From Kocuria sp. p3-SID1428 (lineage in GTDB: Bacteria > Actinomycetota > Actinomycetes > Actinomycetales > Micrococcaceae): a stretch of 45,206 nucleotides of DNA. The notes under the pieces are model-generated. The model made no database searches. It was not told the DNA's origin and saw only the letters and a program-made list of their open reading frames with translations. The number at the start of each line of letters is the position of its first letter. The stretch's first letter is position 1. The position numbers were made by a program, and so were the translations under genes. The stretch lies in assembly GCF_025149945.1 (NCBI RefSeq), contig NZ_JALXVH010000023.1, positions 1 through 45,206 on the forward strand. The letters are read 5' to 3'. Positions 41,885-45,206 of this stretch are shown in pieces.

Positions 41885-43440
41885 CGTGATTCGCCTTCCT
41901 GGTCGCGGCGCCTGGGGGCGCCGATGGGGGAGGGGCCGTCTGCGGCCGCGTAGTCGATGGGGCCGGTAGCGGGGTAGGGCTCAGCCATGAGGACGCCGTA
42001 CTCTTCGGCGGAGAGCTTCCCGATCAGGGAGTGACGACGGCTGTAGGCCAGGTAGATGATCAGGCCCGCGATCATCCAGAGCAGGAACACCAGCCAGGTC
42101 ACGCCGCCGAGCTGGGTCATCAGCGCCGCGCAGATCAGCGCGCCGAGGATCGGGGTGAGCGGGAACAGCGGCAGGCGGAAGCTGTCGCGGCTCATGGGCT
42201 CGCGGCGGCGCAGCAGGATCACCGCGATGTTCACCAGCATGAAGGCGAACAGCGTGCCGATGCTCGTGGCGTTGGCGAGTTCACCCAGGGGGATCAGACC
42301 GGCCGTCACGGTGATGACGGCGCCCACGATCACCGTGTTGGCCACCGGGGTGGCGGTGCGCGGGGAGACCTTCTGGAAGATCTGCGGGACCATGCCGTCG
42401 CGGGACATGGACATCAGGATGCGGGTCTGGCCGTAGAGCACGGTCAGCACGACCGAGACGATCGCCACCACGGAGGACACGGCGAAGATCAGGCCGGGGA
42501 TCCGCGATCCGGTGATCTCGTCGAGGATGTGCACCAGCGGCGCCTCGGAGCCCTCGAACCAGCCCCACGGGCGGGCGCCGATCGCGGTGACCGCGACCAG
42601 GACGTAGAGGGCCGTGATGACGACCATGGAGATCACGATGGAGCGGGGGAGGTCCCTCTTGGGGTTCTTGGCCTCCTCACCTGCGGTCGAGGCGGCGTCG
42701 AAGCCGATGTAGGAGAAGAACACGACGGCGGCCGCACCGGTCACGCCGCTGACGCCCATGGGCAGCAGGGGCTCGAAATTCCCGGAGTCGAAGGCCGTGA
42801 AGGCCACGATGATGAAGAAGATCAGGATCGCGATCTTGATGAACACCATCACGACGTTGGTCAGCGAGGACTCGCGGGCACCGCGCACCAGCAGGACAGT
42901 GGCGAAGATGACGACCAGGACCGCGGGCAGGTTGATGACCCCGCCCTCGGACGGCGCCGCCGTGAGGAACTCCGGAAGGCTCAGGCCGAAGACCGAGAGG
43001 GTCTCGTTGACGTACTGGCTCGCGCCCACGGCCACGGCGGCCACGGAGACGCCGTACTCGAGCACCAGGCACCAGCCGCAGACCCAGGCCATGCCCTCGC
43101 CCATGGTGGCGAAGGAGTAGGAGTAGCTCGACCCGGAGACGGGGACGCGCCCGGCGAGCTCGGCGTAGGACAGGGCCGAGAGCAGGGCTGCGAAGCCCGC
43201 GATCACGAACGAGATCCACACGGCCGGGCCCGCCATGGGCACGGATTCGCCGAGGATCACGAGGATGCCGGTGCCGAGGGTCGCGCCGATGCTGATCATG
43301 GTCAGCTGGACCACGCCGAAGCTGCGGCTGAGCTCGTTGCCCTCCTCATCGGCGCCGCTCTCGCGGCGGAACATGGGCAGGGGCTTGCGCCTGGACAGCT
43401 GGGCTCCGAGCGACAGTCGCTCGACGGGTGCATCGGCCAT
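41881..43440 (-). CDS. APC-superfamily amino-acid/polyamine permease
   Basis: A 519-aa, 12-helix permease of the cationic amino-acid transporter-like branch. It has VVQLTMISIGATLGTGIL at helix 1 with the GxGIL-type substrate loop, VSGSSYSYSFATMGEGMAW around helix 3, FFSYIGFDAASTAGEEAKNP in helix 6/loop and the RTATPVANT loop. The ATG at 43438-43440 is preferred over an upstream ATG because GGAGAAGGGA lies just ahead. It is first in the operon with the flavoenzyme and ureohydrolase, so it presumably imports their substrate, perhaps arginine. Confidence 0.92.
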   Translation of the reverse strand: MADAPVERLSLGAQLSRRKPLPMFRRESGADEEGNELSRSFGVVQLTMISIGATLGTGILVILGESVPMAGPAVWISFVIAGFAALLSALSYAELAGRVPVSGSSYSYSFATMGEGMAWVCGWCLVLEYGVSVAAVAVGASQYVNETLSVFGLSLPEFLTAAPSEGGVINLPAVLVVIFATVLLVRGARESSLTNVVMVFIKIAILIFFIIVAFTAFDSGNFEPLLPMGVSGVTGAAAVVFFSYIGFDAASTAGEEAKNPKRDLPRSIVISMVVITALYVLVAVTAIGARPWGWFEGSEAPLVHILDEITGSRIPGLIFAVSSVVAIVSVVLTVLYGQTRILMSMSRDGMVPQIFQKVSPRTATPVANTVIVGAVITVTAGLIPLGELANATSIGTLFAFMLVNIAVILLRRREPMSRDSFRLPLFPLTPILGALICAALMTQLGGVTWLVFLLWMIAGLIIYLAYSRRHSLIGKLSAEEYGVLMAEPYPATGPIDYAAADGPSPIGAPRRRDQEGESR

Positions 43441-43654
43441 GGGGGTTCCCTTCTCCGGCGGATCGGATGCCACTCTAGGGACGTGATCCGCATCTCATCG
43501 TGGGATGATATGCCCTGAGATTCGTCAACGTGGTGCAAAGCGCACAATATCCGCTGCGGCCGAGGGTGCGGCCCCCGGGGCATGCCCCGGCGCGGCGGCG
43601 GCACCGGCGCAGATCAGGGGCACGTCCCTGCCGCACCCGAACCAGGAGGAGAGC
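43441..43654. promoter_or_regulatory. Divergent promoter region between permease and PucR genes
   Basis: This 214-base gap should hold the promoters of both units. An imperfect inverted repeat ATCTCATC (43492-43499)/GATGATAT (43504-43511), 7 of 8 pairs with spacer GTGG, and a short GTGCAAAGCGCAC dyad near 43531 are possible regulator sites. AT content rises around 43500-43555. Confidence 0.4.
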
Positions 43655-45206
43655 ATGGACCCATCGCTCGAGACACCGCTCGTGACCGTGACGCTGGACC
43701 GGCTGCTGCACGCGCTGCCGGAGACCGTGCGCGTGCTGCACCCGGGCCGCGGCGACAGCGCCGTGCGCTGGGTCGGTCCGAGCGAGCTCGATGATCCGGT
43801 GCCGTTCCTGGTGCCCGGGGAGGTCGTGCTCACCTCGGGCATGCCGTTCCGCGCCTCGGACGGGCACGCCGAGGCGCAGCGCTACGTGGCTTCGCTGGTC
43901 AAGGCCGAGGCCCGCGCGCTCGGCGTGGGGCTTGCCCCGCATCACGACCGCACCCCGGAGGCCGTGATCGAGGCCTGCCGGCTGCACGGGCTGGGACTGT
44001 TCGAGATCCCGCCCGAGGTCTCGTTCGCGTCGATCGGGCTGGTTTTCGCCCGCCTCATGGAGACCGCCCGTGCCCGGGTGCTGCGCGATCTGCACGACGG
44101 CACTCGGCGCCTGCTCGCAGCCGCCATGGGCTCGAGCCCCGAGCAGGAGGTGCTGACGGTGCTCACACGCGGTCCGGTGGAGTGGGCCGTGGTGCTGGGC
44201 GCCGACGGCCAGGTGCGCGCCGGGAGTGCTCCGGCCTCGACCGAGCAGCTCGAGGGGCTGGTCGAGCGGGTGCAGGGAGGCTCGGGAGCGCGTCTGGAGA
44301 TCGCTCGATTCGACCAGCTCGAGGCCCCCGTGGTGGAGGCGCATCCGCTGCGCCCCAGCGGCGACGACGCCGTGGCCGTGCTGGTGGCAGGCTCCCGTCG
44401 TCCGCTGGAGCCCTCGGCGGCGGGAACGGTGCGCGCGGCGGTGACCGTGCTCGAGGTCCTGCAGCGCCGTCGCGCCAGCAGGAGGGAGGCAGCCGGCGAG
44501 CTGGCCGCCCGGCTGCTGCTGCGCGGCAGGATCGCCTCGGAGACCACGGAGGCGCTCATCAGCCGCAGCGCAGGTGCCGCGCATCGCACGAGGCTTCGGA
44601 TCGTCATGGGCGTGCCCCGTGTGGCCGAGGGGGTCTCGGTCGACGAGCGGTTCTGGGGGCACCTGCTGGACACGGAGCTGGTGCTGCCCGAGGACGGGGG
44701 ATTCACGGCGATCACGCGCAGGGATCCGAGCGCGCGGGCGGTCGCCGAGGCCCGACGTCGCGGGTGGCTGCTGGCCATCGGCGATCCGGTCGAGGCCGAT
44801 GGCCTGCGGACGGCGGCTTCGGAGCTTCTCGCTGTGCGGGATCAGCTGCGCCGCAGCGATCGCAGCCTGCGTCAGGGCGAGCAGCCCCTGAGCGTGGCCT
44901 CGCTGCTCGGCCCGCAGGCGGGGGCGGCCCTGGCTCGCGGACTGCTCGGACACCTGCTCGAGCCCACCGAGGAGGCGGCCGAGCAGCGACGCGTGCTCAC
45001 GGCGTGGCTGGCATGCAGTGGCTCTTGGGAGGCGGCGGCTCGTGAGCTGGATCTGCACCGCAACACGGTGCGCCGTCAGATCGAGGCGCTGCAGCAGGAG
45101 CTGGGGCTTGATCTGGGGGACATGGGCGTGCGTGCGGACCTGTGGGTCGCGCTGCGCTTCGCCCGGGACGCTCACTCGGACGCCGACGGGGGCTGGGCGG
45201 CGCCCC
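43655..45206 (+). CDS. PucR-family transcriptional regulator, 3' end outside window
   Basis: The frame from ATG 43655 (preceded by AGGAGGAG) stays open to the window edge, 517 codons. It has an N-terminal PucR domain (VTLDRLLHALPETVRVLHPG, PGEVVLTSGMPF), a GGDEF-like CdaR middle part, and a C-terminal HTH_30 (GSWEAAARELDLHRNTVRRQI) close to where such proteins end. PucR regulators respond to purine, amine or amino-acid metabolites and usually activate a divergent catabolic operon, here the permease-monooxygenase-ureohydrolase genes. Only the last residues are missing. Confidence 0.9.
   Translation, partial: MDPSLETPLVTVTLDRLLHALPETVRVLHPGRGDSAVRWVGPSELDDPVPFLVPGEVVLTSGMPFRASDGHAEAQRYVASLVKAEARALGVGLAPHHDRTPEAVIEACRLHGLGLFEIPPEVSFASIGLVFARLMETARARVLRDLHDGTRRLLAAAMGSSPEQEVLTVLTRGPVEWAVVLGADGQVRAGSAPASTEQLEGLVERVQGGSGARLEIARFDQLEAPVVEAHPLRPSGDDAVAVLVAGSRRPLEPSAAGTVRAAVTVLEVLQRRRASRREAAGELAARLLLRGRIASETTEALISRSAGAAHRTRLRIVMGVPRVAEGVSVDERFWGHLLDTELVLPEDGGFTAITRRDPSARAVAEARRRGWLLAIGDPVEADGLRTAASELLAVRDQLRRSDRSLRQGEQPLSVASLLGPQAGAALARGLLGHLLEPTEEAAEQRRVLTAWLACSGSWEAAARELDLHRNTVRRQIEALQQELGLDLGDMGVRADLWVALRFARDAHSDADGGWAAP

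Noticed and set aside
43475..45175. Minus-strand 566-codon frame at the right end
   Set aside because: Antisense to the PucR regulator, whose domains and ribosome site are clear.

Overview
The window looks like chromosome from a high-GC actinobacterium, most likely a Micrococcales member of the Micrococcaceae type (Kocuria/Micrococcus/Arthrobacter relatives). The grounds are strong G/C at third codon positions, a whiB1-pdtaS neighbourhood, actinobacterial Tad/Flp pilus genes and GlfT2-type galactan genes. The genus is an inference. No tRNA, rRNA, CRISPR array, IS element or phage was seen.

Layout. 0-5 kb: a minus-strand run for nucleoside and sugar salvage (nucleoside hydrolase, ribokinase, phosphoglucomutase), a small membrane protein and an NAD(P)-binding reductase. 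At 5.14-5.19 kb a run of 37 G followed by 14 C looks like an assembly join and removes the start of a CpaB/SAF pilus gene. 5.2-7.3 kb: CpaB and CpaE of a Tad pilus. 7.4-10 kb: the sensor kinase pdtaS, whiB1 and a membrane protein. 10.3-15.5 kb: galactan synthesis and export (glf, glfT2, wzm, wzt), closed by a perfect 21-bp hairpin. 15.6-18.7 kb: a lactate/2-hydroxyacid locus in which all three genes (lldD, an MHS-type transporter, a GntR/FCD regulator) carry lesions. 18.7-21.4 kb: a CoA-transferase with an unusual half order, an internally shortened FBP-domain gene and a RelE/Phd-like toxin-antitoxin pair in DNA that is visibly less GC-rich. 21.6-26.4 kb: the rest of the Tad locus (tadA, tadB, tadC, flp, two tadE-like genes, a tadG-like gene), followed by an ATPase without its P-loop.

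27.5-38.4 kb is a fatty-acid/acyl-CoA catabolism region. It holds enoyl-CoA hydratase, two tandem paralogous acyl-CoA synthetases of identical length with a TetR regulator between them, thiolase, the FadB/FadJ multifunctional protein, an AMACR-like CoA-transferase-family protein and an acyl-CoA dehydrogenase. Each synthetase gene has its own different palindrome in its promoter region. A truncated acetyltransferase remnant abuts the acyl-CoA dehydrogenase.

38.8-45.2 kb: a four-gene minus-strand operon (amino-acid permease, FAD L-amino-acid monooxygenase, agmatinase-family ureohydrolase, MhuD-like monooxygenase) diverges from a PucR-type regulator cut by the window end. The combination suggests uptake and oxidative breakdown of arginine or a related guanidino compound.

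The points that most deserve a second look are the decayed hydroxyacid locus, the poly-G/poly-C junction, the divided Tad locus, the leaderless toxin-antitoxin promoter with 11-bp-spaced repeats, and the putative arginine-oxygenase operon. No clearly new defence or mobile system was recognised.
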